Source of the DNA: Alcaligenaceae bacterium
GTDB taxonomy: Bacteria; Pseudomonadota; Gammaproteobacteria; Burkholderiales; Burkholderiaceae_B
Reading direction: 5' to 3'
NCBI GenBank assembly: GCA_030538235.1
Contig: JAUNUJ010000004.1
Span: 124,001-188,000, forward strand
DNA: 64,000 nucleotides
A program made the position numbers and the translations under genes. The notes beneath the pieces are model-generated. The model was not told the DNA's origin. It saw only the letters and a program-made list of their open reading frames with translations, and ran no database searches. Below are positions 1-8,828 of the stretch, in pieces (the first letter of the stretch is position 1; each line of letters starts with the position of its first letter).

Positions 1-530
1 GCATGGCATCCATGCTGGCGGTCAATCATTCGGATGAGTTTTGTGCTGTCGCTCTGCACTCCGGCCCAGTCCTTAATAAAGCACACAACATCACTAGCGG
101 TCTGCAGATTATGGCTGATAAAGAGCTTGAAAGTGATGCCTGTCTGGTGCGTTATCTCAGTGGCTTTACGCCCGAACGCTTTAAGATGCCGGCCATGATT
201 ATTCAAGGCGTTAATGATCTGACCGTTGATAAAAGCAATGCCACTGAATTATCCAGACAGTTTTTATATCTTAATAATCTGCCTATGGATAGTGAACCCA
301 CAGTTCAAAGGCATGAGGAAGACACCGTGCGCGAATATCGTCATGCCGTATTTCGTGATCGTCGCCAAAGTATGGTGGAAGTGATTAAAGCCTGTAGCCT
401 AGAGCACGCTTGGGGTGGTGGTGATACCTCCCTACCGTATAACTCGGTAGAGGGCCCGGATTCGAGTCGCTTAATTATCGATTTCTTTAAGCGTTGCTCA
501 CGACAGTTTAATACTCGAAAGAACTGGTGA
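1..530 (+). CDS. PHB-depolymerase-type esterase, C-terminal part
   Basis: This is the C-terminal 175 residues of an alpha/beta hydrolase that runs off the left edge; the reading frame begins at base 3. It resembles the esterase/PHB depolymerase family (LpqC/PhaZ-like). The first visible residues, MASMLA, fit the helix just after a nucleophile elbow, so the catalytic serine is probably just outside the window. A candidate acid lies in GVNDLTVD (residues 69-76) and a candidate histidine in LEHAWGGG, which matches the GHAWSGG-like motif of this family. A mobile substrate (short polyester or ester) is expected, but the true substrate cannot be read from the sequence. No neighbour on the same strand helps. 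Confidence 0.7.
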   Translation, partial: MASMLAVNHSDEFCAVALHSGPVLNKAHNITSGLQIMADKELESDACLVRYLSGFTPERFKMPAMIIQGVNDLTVDKSNATELSRQFLYLNNLPMDSEPTVQRHEEDTVREYRHAVFRDRRQSMVEVIKACSLEHAWGGGDTSLPYNSVEGPDSSRLIIDFFKRCSRQFNTRKNW

Positions 531-900
531 TTTGAAGTTAGTTAATAGTCCCTATTGTTGGCGGTGCTAGAGGCATTATTTTGTTATTAAAGCGCTTTGA
601 TATGCTCTGCTCTATAATAGATTAAGCAAAGTACAGACATAATCAAAATCATCAAGACAAATAGCACAGTAAGCGTCCGTAGAACACCATCTTGAGAAGG
701 TTCTTGAAATAAGTGCAGTTCCTAAAAGAACAAAATAATCCAACTATCGCTGTTAAAACATTAAATAAGACTAGCCATGGTCACAGCGTAATTTTATTTT
801 TCTTCATTAACTAATTGTCAAAACCAATTATTCCAATCATCGAGTAGGGTGAGGAATCAAATCGCCACCCCTACTCTAAAGCAACTGACTAGCGTCAAAA
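531..900. other. intergenic region, no gene seen
   Basis: The 370 bases between the esterase and the convergent purF are AT-rich and hold no convincing reading frame on either strand. The only structure I see is the hairpin at 842-876 described separately. Confidence 0.6.
842..876 (-). terminator. possible terminator after purF
   Basis: GAGTAGGG at 842-849 pairs with CCCTACTC at 869-876, giving a GC-containing stem about 25 bases past the purF stop codon. There is no clean U-tract behind it, so it may be a weak terminator or only an mRNA-stabilising hairpin. Confidence 0.35.
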
Positions 901-2328
901 CTAAGCCGGTAGAACCACATCACCGGTGACATAATCACCATCAAAACAAGATGCATCGAAACGAGCAATCTCCGGGTTAAGTTCAGATACGGCCAACTTC
1001 AAATCATCCAGATCCTGGTAAACCAACGCATCAGCGCCAATTTCCTCAGCAATTTGTTGGGTATTTTTGCCATAAGCGATTAGATCATTTTGATCGGGCA
1101 TATCAATACCGTAGAAGTTAGGATAACGGACCGCCGGCGCTGCAGATGCAAAAAACACTTTATTAGCACCGGCATTACGGGCCATCGTAACAATCTCACG
1201 ACTGGTCGTACCGCGTACGATCGAGTCATCTACCAAGAGAATATTCTTATCCTTAAACTCGATACGCATTGGATTGAGTTTTTGACGTACTGACTTTTTA
1301 CGGACTGCTTGCCCAGGCATAATAAAGGTTCTACCCACATAACGATTTTTGATATAACCCTCACGATAAGGTAGATCTAAAGTTGAAGCCAGCTCCATAC
1401 CGGCTGGTCGTGAGGAATCAGGAATCGGCATAACCACATCAATCTCGGACAGACGTAATTCACGCGCCAGCTTCTGGGCTAACAATTCGCCCATACGCAA
1501 GCGACAGTTATAAACGTTGACACCATCAATGGTCGAGTCGGGACGCGCAAAATACACGTATTCGAAAATGCAAGGACTTAGAATGGCATTATCGGCACAA
1601 AGACGAGAGTGTAGATTACCCTCTGCATCAATAAAAACTGCCTCACCCGGCGCAATATCGCGTACGAACTGGAAACCGATACCCTCAATCGCCACAGATT
1701 CAGAGGCTACCATCCACTCAACGCCCTGAGAGGTTTCCTGAGTGCCTAAACAAAGTGGACGAATGCCATTAGGATCTCTGAAAGCCAACATGCCGTAACC
1801 GGCGATTTGGGCCACTACCGCATAAGCACCTTTGACACGGTTATGCACCGCAGTGATTGCATTAAAAATCTCATCAACTTGTAAACTGCTGCTTTTACTG
1901 GCCTCATACAACTCGTGAGCAAAGACGTTTAATAGCACCTCGCTATTTGAGCTGGTATTAATATGACGTCGATCATGTTTGAACAAAGACTCACGTAGTT
2001 CTTGAGAGTTGGTTAAATTACCATTGTGAGTAAAGCAAATACCATAGGGAGCATTAACATAAAAAGGTTGAGCCTCCTCAGTATCACTAGCAGAACCGCC
2101 AAAAGGATATCTGACCTGCCCTAAACCGCTATTGCCAGGCAATGAACGCATATTGCGAGTACGGAAAACATCTCGCACTAGGCCCTGCGCTTTAAAAAGG
2201 TGGAACTGATTATTTTGATAAGTTGCTATCCCTGCGGCATCTTGACCGCGATGTTGCAAAAGCAATAAACCATCATAAAGTAATTGATTGACTGGTGAGC
2301 AACCGTGAATACCAATAACACCACACAT
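901..2328 (-). CDS. purF: amidophosphoribosyltransferase PurF
   Basis: Commits PRPP to purine synthesis by making 5-phosphoribosylamine from PRPP and glutamine. The product is 475 residues, close to the family's usual 470-510. Removal of Met1 exposes Cys2 (MCGVIGI), the N-terminal nucleophile of the glutaminase domain. The C-terminal phosphoribosyltransferase domain carries the PRPP motif [13 protein letters not shown] near residue 365 and [12 protein letters not shown] before it. The start is fixed by the need for Cys2. It is the last gene of the conserved folC-SPOR-cvpA-purF string, 45 bases after cvpA, and is probably co-transcribed with it. Confidence 0.97.
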   Translation of the reverse strand: MCGVIGIHGCSPVNQLLYDGLLLLQHRGQDAAGIATYQNNQFHLFKAQGLVRDVFRTRNMRSLPGNSGLGQVRYPFGGSASDTEEAQPFYVNAPYGICFTHNGNLTNSQELRESLFKHDRRHINTSSNSEVLLNVFAHELYEASKSSSLQVDEIFNAITAVHNRVKGAYAVVAQIAGYGMLAFRDPNGIRPLCLGTQETSQGVEWMVASESVAIEGIGFQFVRDIAPGEAVFIDAEGNLHSRLCADNAILSPCIFEYVYFARPDSTIDGVNVYNCRLRMGELLAQKLARELRLSEIDVVMPIPDSSRPAGMELASTLDLPYREGYIKNRYVGRTFIMPGQAVRKKSVRQKLNPMRIEFKDKNILLVDDSIVRGTTSREIVTMARNAGANKVFFASAAPAVRYPNFYGIDMPDQNDLIAYGKNTQQIAEEIGADALVYQDLDDLKLAVSELNPEIARFDASCFDGDYVTGDVVLPA

Positions 2329-2373
2329 GAAAAATACGCCTAAAAAACTGAATATATTAAATTTTAAACCAAA

Positions 2374-2862
2374 CTAATAAGGTAAATAAACTGCAATACC
2401 CTCTGGTAACCAAGTTTTAATTTCTCGAATAGCATCTACTGCCATATGAGCAAAACTTGACTCAACCCACCAAGCTTCTTGGGGCAAAGCACTCCAACCG
2501 GCAATCAAGACAAGGACTAAAACAATAATCACACCGCGAAACAGACCAAATAAAAAACCTAGACCACGGTCGGCAGAACCCAGACCACTCACATCTAATA
2601 AAGCGCCTAAGGTTTTATTTAGCAATCCCAATAACAACAAACTGGCTAGAAAAACCAAGAAATAAGCCAAACCAACCGTCAGAACGGCCTGATCAATATA
2701 ACGCGCCAGCATAGGAATCAAACGCGGGCCCCACCAAACTGCCGCTAAAAAACTTAAGACATACGCCAACAGAGAAAAGATTTCCTTGAGAAAGCCTCGC
2801 AGCAGACCTAAAAGACCTGAGGCGAGGAGTATGCCTAAAATGACATAATCAAAGGTTGCCAT
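2374..2862 (-). CDS. cvpA: CvpA family membrane protein
   Basis: 162-residue inner-membrane protein of the CvpA family (colicin V production in E. coli), with about four hydrophobic segments: residues 5-22, 25-45, 62-85 and 105-125. It contains the Gly-rich SGLLGLLRGFLKE start typical of the family and a second GLFRG motif. Its molecular role is not settled in the family; it is linked to envelope integrity. It sits directly upstream of purF and 26 bases after the SPOR gene, the usual arrangement in beta- and gammaproteobacteria. Confidence 0.92.
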   Translation of the reverse strand: MATFDYVILGILLASGLLGLLRGFLKEIFSLLAYVLSFLAAVWWGPRLIPMLARYIDQAVLTVGLAYFLVFLASLLLLGLLNKTLGALLDVSGLGSADRGLGFLFGLFRGVIIVLVLVLIAGWSALPQEAWWVESSFAHMAVDAIREIKTWLPEGIAVYLPY

Positions 2863-2888
2863 AATTCAAGTAGATAACCTTCTAGTGA

Positions 2889-3887
2889 CTAACTGCCGGT
2901 AACAAAACTATCGCTGAAGTTGAGTGCCCGGAGACGTGTCTGTGCTGCCTGAGCTGCTTCTTTTGTTGAAAATGGACCGACTCGTAGACGAAAAACTTGT
3001 TTGCCATTGACCGTGGCACTTTGGACATAAGCATTAGACACACCCGAACTTCTCAGACGCTCACGCTGTGCACGGGCGTCATTAGCTGAGCTATAAGATG
3101 CCACCTGTAAACTGAATTCACCTGAACCACTAGCCGCCGGTGCTTGAGCGCGGCTAGTAGCGGGCGGCGTTCTGCCCTCTAAAATCGCTAAGGCCTTGCT
3201 ACCATCATCGGTACGTTTGTTATCGGCTATCTGATTTGTTGGCTTCTGCGCTGCCGGTTTAGCTTGTTCTTGTTGTCTTTGCTGTTGCTGCTTTTGTTGC
3301 TCAGCTTGTGCCTGTTGTTGTCTAGCACGCTCACGAGCCGCTGCTTCTTGTTCTGCGCGCTCTCTTGCTGCAGCTTCACTCGCAGCACTTTGGCTAGCGG
3401 TGGACTCGGCAACGGAAACCCCGGGTGCATCAGCCTGAGCAGACTCAGCTCCCTCTTCTGGGATGCTTTCTGCAACGGCTAAAGGCATCTCTGCCTCGTC
3501 ACTGACAGACGTCGCACCCTCGGCAATTGCCATAGAGCTTTCACCTATTTCCGTACTTTCAGTACCTAGCTCAGGATCTGCCGGAGTCTGTACGCCGGGA
3601 GAACTCTCAACCACTAAACCGCTTTGACCGATACTCGAACCCGGTGCAATCAAGGGTGCGCTGCTATCGCCCGGGGTAGTGTCATCGCCGGTTTTCAAGA
3701 TCATGGGCAGAATAATAATCGCTGCCAATACTAAAATCACCGAACCAATTAAACGATTACGTGATTTTACACGCTGCTCTCTAAGTTCACGCTCATTTTG
3801 ATAGCGTTGTTGCTGACGAGAGGTAGTACGTCTTTGCTCGTATTGAGCACCTTGACGTGAATTTTTACCTGAACCGAATAATGCCAT
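2889..3887 (-). CDS. SPOR domain protein (DedD-like)
   Basis: 332-residue bitopic membrane protein predicted to bind denuded peptidoglycan at the division septum. A basic cytoplasmic N-terminus (residues 1-45) is followed by one membrane segment (about 46-65). A long low-complexity linker comes next: first acidic and Ser/Ala-rich, then Ala/Gln/Arg-rich from about 165 to 215 with long Q runs. A C-terminal SPOR domain starts near residue 255 (EFSLQVASYSSANDA) and reaches the end. The position between folC and cvpA matches E. coli dedD. The Q-rich segment is probably a flexible spacer. Confidence 0.88.
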   Translation of the reverse strand: MALFGSGKNSRQGAQYEQRRTTSRQQQRYQNERELREQRVKSRNRLIGSVILVLAAIIILPMILKTGDDTTPGDSSAPLIAPGSSIGQSGLVVESSPGVQTPADPELGTESTEIGESSMAIAEGATSVSDEAEMPLAVAESIPEEGAESAQADAPGVSVAESTASQSAASEAAARERAEQEAAARERARQQQAQAEQQKQQQQRQQEQAKPAAQKPTNQIADNKRTDDGSKALAILEGRTPPATSRAQAPAASGSGEFSLQVASYSSANDARAQRERLRSSGVSNAYVQSATVNGKQVFRLRVGPFSTKEAAQAAQTRLRALNFSDSFVTGS

Positions 3888-3906
3888 ATTACTAATAATC
3901 CTCAGA

Positions 3907-5205
3907 TTAATTCGATGATTGGAGATGCTCTAAAACATCTGCTACTGTGAAAAATGATCCAAAGACCACAATTCTGTCTTCGACTTGACTACGTGCTTTG
4001 GCGGCTTCATAGGCTTCTCTAGGGCTTTCGAAGACCTTGACCTCGGGTAAGCCGTCTTTGTCTTTGGGTACCAAACTGTTTATTTTATCAGCTAATTCCT
4101 GTCCTGAGACGCCACGTGGACCCGATAAGCTTGCACAGTACCAGTAATCAATCGATTTAGCCAAGCTTTTGATGACTTCATCCGAGTCTTTGTCATTTAA
4201 CATAGCAAAAACTGCTGTGGTATAGGGAAAGTATGACATCACCTGTAGATTATGCTGTAACACAGCAGCGGCATGCGGATTATGCGCCACATCTAAGACG
4301 ATGGTCGGTTGACCTGGCAAGATCTGGAAACGTCCCGGTAGCTCCACTTGCAGTAGTCCCTCACGAATCGATTGATTAGGCACCGGTACAGTCATTTTTA
4401 ACGCTTCAATTGCCGCAAGTGCGGCGGCGGCATTAATCAGCTGATTAGCACCTCTGAGCGACGGATAAGCCAGCGCATTACGACGTTGGTTTTTGCCGAT
4501 AAAAGTCCACTGCAACTGATCACCGGCAAAATTAAAATCACGTCCAAATAATTGGAGATCGGCGCCGATGTCGGCGGCATAATCAATTAAACTTTGCGGT
4601 GGTTCTGGATCCGCACAAATTGCCGGCTTGTCCGTTCTGTAGATATGGGCCTTTTCCCAAGCAATCTGCTCGCGAGTATCACCTAGGAAACTGACATGAT
4701 CAATCGCAATTGAAGTAATAATCGCACAATCGGCATCGATGATATTTACCGCATCAAGACGTCCACCTAAGCCTACTTCAAAGATAGCTACTTGAGTGTC
4801 TGCCTCTTTGAAAAGCATAATAGCTGCCAAGGTCGTGTACTCAAAGAAACTAAGACTAATCTCTGCCCTAGCCTCTTCGATGCGAGCAAATTGCTTGACA
4901 ATCTGCTCATCGGCAGCATTGGTGCCGTTTAAGCGAATACGTTCGTTAAAGCGGATCAAGTGTGGCGAAGTATAGAGACCGACTTGATAACCTGCCGCCA
5001 GATAAATCGACTCTAGCATGGCACAAGTTGAGCCCTTGCCATTGGTACCACCGACCACAATCTTAATGCCATCCCAATCAATGGCTAGTCTTGCAGCGAC
5101 CTGCTTAATCCGCTCCAAGCCTAAATCAATCTTTTGGCTATGCAGCTGTTCTAAATAACTCAGCCAGTCACTCAGGCTGCTGTTGGATGTGGGGATGGTA
5201 CTCAT
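3907..5205 (-). CDS. folC: bifunctional dihydrofolate/folylpolyglutamate synthase
   Basis: Adds glutamate to dihydropteroate and to folates; about 432 residues from the chosen start. The P-loop GGTNGKGSTCAML lies near residue 52, and the Mur-ligase central domain follows with ASIAIDHVSFLGD-like and DVAHNPHA motifs. The open frame extends to 5253, but that extension would be encoded by the terminator stem and U-tract at 5232-5282 and begins with a non-homologous hydrophobic stretch. I therefore start at MSTIPTSN (5205); MAIKLM at 5220 is an alternative. Neither has a clear Shine-Dalgarno site. Confidence 0.93.
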   Translation of the reverse strand: MSTIPTSNSSLSDWLSYLEQLHSQKIDLGLERIKQVAARLAIDWDGIKIVVGGTNGKGSTCAMLESIYLAAGYQVGLYTSPHLIRFNERIRLNGTNAADEQIVKQFARIEEARAEISLSFFEYTTLAAIMLFKEADTQVAIFEVGLGGRLDAVNIIDADCAIITSIAIDHVSFLGDTREQIAWEKAHIYRTDKPAICADPEPPQSLIDYAADIGADLQLFGRDFNFAGDQLQWTFIGKNQRRNALAYPSLRGANQLINAAAALAAIEALKMTVPVPNQSIREGLLQVELPGRFQILPGQPTIVLDVAHNPHAAAVLQHNLQVMSYFPYTTAVFAMLNDKDSDEVIKSLAKSIDYWYCASLSGPRGVSGQELADKINSLVPKDKDGLPEVKVFESPREAYEAAKARSQVEDRIVVFGSFFTVADVLEHLQSSN

Positions 5206-5231
5206 CAATTTAATAGCCATAAAAAAAATAT

Positions 5232-5282
5232 AAAAAAAAAGCGTAAGATGCATTTAATGTTTAATTAAAGCATCTTACGCTT
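5232..5282 (-). terminator. strong terminator of the aceE-aceF-lpdA operon
   Basis: On the minus strand GCGTAAGATGC (5270-5280) pairs perfectly with GCATCTTACGC (5241-5251), and nine T residues follow. It starts about 20 bases after the lpdA stop and separates the dehydrogenase operon from folC. Confidence 0.92.
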
Positions 5283-5300
5283 AGCCTAAACAGGACTATT

Positions 5301-7073
5301 TTAACGCTTTACCGGCGGTAAGTCAGTACAAACTCCATGAGCAGCTTCAGCAGCCATTCCCACTGACTCTCCGAGGGTCGGATGCGGGTGAATAGTTGCA
5401 GCGATATCATCGATATCAGCACCCATTTCGATTGCTAAGCAAACCTCAGAGATTAAATCACCGGCATGATCACCGACAATAGCACCGCCAAGAATACGCT
5501 TGCTCTCCGCATCAAACAGCAGCTTGGTAAAACCGTCTTCTGTGCCATTAGCGATAGCACGTCCGGAAGCATTCCATGGGAATAAACCCTTTTCAACCTT
5601 AACACCTTCGGCCTTGGCCTGTTCCTCAGTTAAGCCAACCCAAGCAATTTCCGGATGAGTATAAGCCACAGAAGGAATCACACGCGCATCAAAGACACTC
5701 TTTTGACCAGCAATCACTTGCGCCGCTACATGTCCTTCGTGTACCGCTTTGTGAGCTAACATCGGTTGACCGACGATATCACCGATAGCGAAGATATGTG
5801 AGATATTGGTACGCATTTGCGCATCAACCGCAATAAAGCCCCGCTCATCAACCTGTACGCCTGCCTTATCGGCAGCGATCTTGGCGCCATTAGGACGACG
5901 ACCAACCGCCTGTAGAACCAAGTCATAACGTTGTGGCTCGCTCGGTGCTTTATCACCTTCAAAGCTCACATAAATACCGTCATCTTTGGCTTCGGCAGCA
6001 ACCGTCTTAGTGTTAAGCATCAAATTATCAAAGCGATGTTGGTTACGCTTTTGCCAGACACGCGTTAAATCTTTGTCGGCACCGGCAAATAAACCATCCA
6101 TCATTTCGACCACATCAATGCGAGCCCCTAGAGCTGAGTAGACAGTCGCCATTTCCAGACCGATAATACCACCACCAATAACCAGCATTTTTTCAGGTTT
6201 TTGGCGCAACTCCAAGGCACCGGTAGAGTCAACGATACGATCATCTTCAGGTAAGAAAGGCAACTTAACCGACTCACTGCCGGCAGCAATAATCGCGTGA
6301 TGGAAAGCAACCTCTTGTGAGGAACCATCAGCCTTTTGTACCACAAAATGGTGATCGTCTTTGAAACTGGCGACACCGACAATGACATCAACTTTACGAG
6401 CTTTAGCCATAAAGCCCAGACCGCCAGTTAATTTAGAAATAACCTGGTCCTTGGCAGCACGTAATTTATCAAGATCGACTTCCGCTTCACCAAAAGTAAT
6501 GCCGGCAGCAGCAAGACCCTTGGCTGACTCAAGTACAGAGACATTATGCAATAAAGCCTTAGAAGGAATACAACCGACGTTTAGGCACACGCCACCCAAG
6601 GTCGAATAACGCTCAATTAAAGCCACTTTAAGACCCAGGTCAGCTGCTCTAAAAGCAGCTGAATAACCGCCCGGACCGGCACCTAAAACCACCACATCAT
6701 AGGCACCATCACCGACGCTAGCACTTACCGCGCTAGCGGCAGCTGCCGGAGCGTTGCTACTGCCCTGACTTGATGGCGCCGCTTTAGCGGGTTCGGCAGC
6801 TTTAGGCGACTCAGTTGGGGTAGCTGTGGCACCCTCAGTACTTTGTAATGTTAATAAAACACTGCCTTCCGATACCTTATCACCAACTTTGACTGCTAAA
6901 GCGATGACTTTACCGGCATGTGATGAAGGAATTTCCATGGAGGCTTTATCAGACTCCACGGTAATCAAGCTTTGATCCGCTTTAATCTCTTCACCTACCT
7001 CAACCAAAACCTCGATCACATCGACGCTATCAAAATCACCGATATCAGGAACGATAACTTGAATTTCACTCAT
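5301..7073 (-). CDS. lpdA: dihydrolipoyl dehydrogenase with N-terminal lipoyl domain (PDH E3)
   Basis: Reoxidises the lipoyl groups of pyruvate dehydrogenase, passing electrons through FAD to NAD. The 590 residues comprise a lipoyl domain (1-78, with lysine in [10 protein letters not shown]), an Ala/Pro/Ser-rich linker (80-122), and an E3 core. The core has the FAD motif [14 protein letters not shown], the redox pair [13 protein letters not shown], the NAD motif [12 protein letters not shown] and the catalytic HPHPTLGES near the C-terminus. Lipoyl-fused E3 is usual in Burkholderiales and Neisseria. Third gene of the operon, 15 bases after aceF, followed by a strong terminator. Confidence 0.97.
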   Translation of the reverse strand: MSEIQVIVPDIGDFDSVDVIEVLVEVGEEIKADQSLITVESDKASMEIPSSHAGKVIALAVKVGDKVSEGSVLLTLQSTEGATATPTESPKAAEPAKAAPSSQGSSNAPAAAASAVSASVGDGAYDVVVLGAGPGGYSAAFRAADLGLKVALIERYSTLGGVCLNVGCIPSKALLHNVSVLESAKGLAAAGITFGEAEVDLDKLRAAKDQVISKLTGGLGFMAKARKVDVIVGVASFKDDHHFVVQKADGSSQEVAFHHAIIAAGSESVKLPFLPEDDRIVDSTGALELRQKPEKMLVIGGGIIGLEMATVYSALGARIDVVEMMDGLFAGADKDLTRVWQKRNQHRFDNLMLNTKTVAAEAKDDGIYVSFEGDKAPSEPQRYDLVLQAVGRRPNGAKIAADKAGVQVDERGFIAVDAQMRTNISHIFAIGDIVGQPMLAHKAVHEGHVAAQVIAGQKSVFDARVIPSVAYTHPEIAWVGLTEEQAKAEGVKVEKGLFPWNASGRAIANGTEDGFTKLLFDAESKRILGGAIVGDHAGDLISEVCLAIEMGADIDDIAATIHPHPTLGESVGMAAEAAHGVCTDLPPVKR

Positions 7074-7088
7074 TGTTAATCGCCTCCC

Positions 7089-8813
7089 TTAGAGTGATGC
7101 ACGACGGAAGTCGGACATCAGAGCAGCTAAATTCGCATTGAAACGAGCTGCAGCAGCACCGTCAATCACGCGGTGATCATAGGACAAGGACATCGGTAGC
7201 ATCAAGCGAGGCTCAAACTCCTTGCCATTCCAAACAGGCTCAATACTGGAACGTGAAACGCCTAGGATTGCCACCTCAGGTGCGTTAATAATCGGCGTAA
7301 AGTCGGTACCGCCAATGCCACCCAATGATGAAATCGTAAAGCAACCGCCCTGCATCTGGCTTGGCGCAAGCTTGCCGTCACGCGCCAATTTGGCTAACTC
7401 GCTCATCTCATTCGCAATATCGATAAGCGACTTCTGGTCGGCATCACGAATAACTGGAACCACCAGACCATGAGGCGTATCTGCCGCAAAACCGATATGG
7501 TAGTACTTCTTGAGAATCAGGTTATCACCATCAAGCGAGGCATTAAACTCGGGGAATTTCTTCAACGAAGCAACCACTGCCTTAATTAAGAAGGCCAACA
7601 TCGTGAAACGAATACCCTCTCGCTCATGCTCTTTGTTTAACAATTTACGAAAATCTTCTAGATCCGTAATATCGGCTTTTTCGTTATTGGTGACATGAGG
7701 AATCATGACCCAGTTACGATGCAGGTTGGCTCCCGATATTTTTTTGATACGAGATAAAGGCTGAGTTTCAATATCACCGAATTTAGTGAAATCTATCTTC
7801 GGCCAATCCAAGACCTGTAAGCCACCGCCCTCAACGGCTTTAGTGGTCGCGGCGCTAGCCGTGGGCTGACTGAAACCAACCGAGAGCGCATTTTTAACAT
7901 ATTGACGTACGTCATCAAGAATAATACGACCTCTGGAACCAGTACCAATGACTGAAACCAAATCCACACCCAATTCACGAGCGAACTTTCTGACCGAAGG
8001 TGAGGCATGGGGTAAATTACGGAATTCCTGAGCCGATAAAGCATAAGAAGCCGTTGGCGATTCCTTGTCGTCAGCCAATTCCGCACGTTGTACCGGATAA
8101 GCATAAGTCGCTTCAGGGGGTCCACCAACCGGTGCTGTGGTTGTCTCAGCACTCACCTCAGGCGCTACTGACGGCGCAGCCGAAGCCACTGCAGTAGCCG
8201 CGCTAGCGGTGCCGGTAGCATCAGCGACTTGAAGCTTAAGGATTAAACTACCTTGGGAGACCTTGTCACCACTTTGTATTTTGAGTGCAATCACCTTGCC
8301 GGCGTGGCTGCTTGGGATTTCCATGGAGGCTTTATCAGACTCAACCGTAATTAAACTCTGCTCCTCCTCGATCATGTCACCTTCGGCAACTAGCACCTCG
8401 ATCACATCGACCTGATCAAAGTCACCAATATCAGGCACCACAATCTGAACCACACCACCACCGGCGGGAGCAGCAGCAGGTGCTGTTTCTGCAGCAGGCG
8501 CTGAAGCAGCGGGAGCCGGGGCTGAAACCGCGGTATCAGTGGTAGGTGCAGCTGTTTCTGCTGAGGCAACGCCATCAACTTCAACTTCTAGCAACACCGA
8601 GCCTTCGGCAACCTTGTCGCCGATACTGACTTTTAGTGATTTAACAATACCCGCGACATTGGATGGAATTTCCATGGAGGCTTTATCAGATTCAACCGTA
8701 ATAAGGCTTTGCTCCTCCTCAATACGATCGCCTACTGAGACCAGTACCTCAATCACATCAACCTCATCGAAATCACCAATATCGGGGACTTTAACTTCAA
8801 TTAAGTTACTCAT
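7089..8813 (-). CDS. aceF: pyruvate dehydrogenase E2, dihydrolipoamide acetyltransferase
   Basis: Core of the pyruvate dehydrogenase complex; moves acetyl from lipoate to CoA. The 574 residues hold two lipoyl domains (about 1-75 and 122-198, each with [10 protein letters not shown]), separated by Ala/Pro-rich linkers. A peripheral-subunit binding domain (HASPSVRKFARELGVD, near 270) and the catalytic domain ending in SLSYDHRVIDGAAAARF follow, with the active-site His and Asp. The first lipoyl domain starts at residue 1, confirming the start. It lies 15 bases after aceE in the same operon. Confidence 0.97.
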   Translation of the reverse strand: MSNLIEVKVPDIGDFDEVDVIEVLVSVGDRIEEEQSLITVESDKASMEIPSNVAGIVKSLKVSIGDKVAEGSVLLEVEVDGVASAETAAPTTDTAVSAPAPAASAPAAETAPAAAPAGGGVVQIVVPDIGDFDQVDVIEVLVAEGDMIEEEQSLITVESDKASMEIPSSHAGKVIALKIQSGDKVSQGSLILKLQVADATGTASAATAVASAAPSVAPEVSAETTTAPVGGPPEATYAYPVQRAELADDKESPTASYALSAQEFRNLPHASPSVRKFARELGVDLVSVIGTGSRGRIILDDVRQYVKNALSVGFSQPTASAATTKAVEGGGLQVLDWPKIDFTKFGDIETQPLSRIKKISGANLHRNWVMIPHVTNNEKADITDLEDFRKLLNKEHEREGIRFTMLAFLIKAVVASLKKFPEFNASLDGDNLILKKYYHIGFAADTPHGLVVPVIRDADQKSLIDIANEMSELAKLARDGKLAPSQMQGGCFTISSLGGIGGTDFTPIINAPEVAILGVSRSSIEPVWNGKEFEPRLMLPMSLSYDHRVIDGAAAARFNANLAALMSDFRRASL

Positions 8814-8828
8814 CGTGATGCATCTCCA

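Noticed and set aside
3227-3482. Leu-rich and Gln-rich frames within the SPOR gene
   Set aside because: They mirror the low-complexity Q/A/R linker in other frames.
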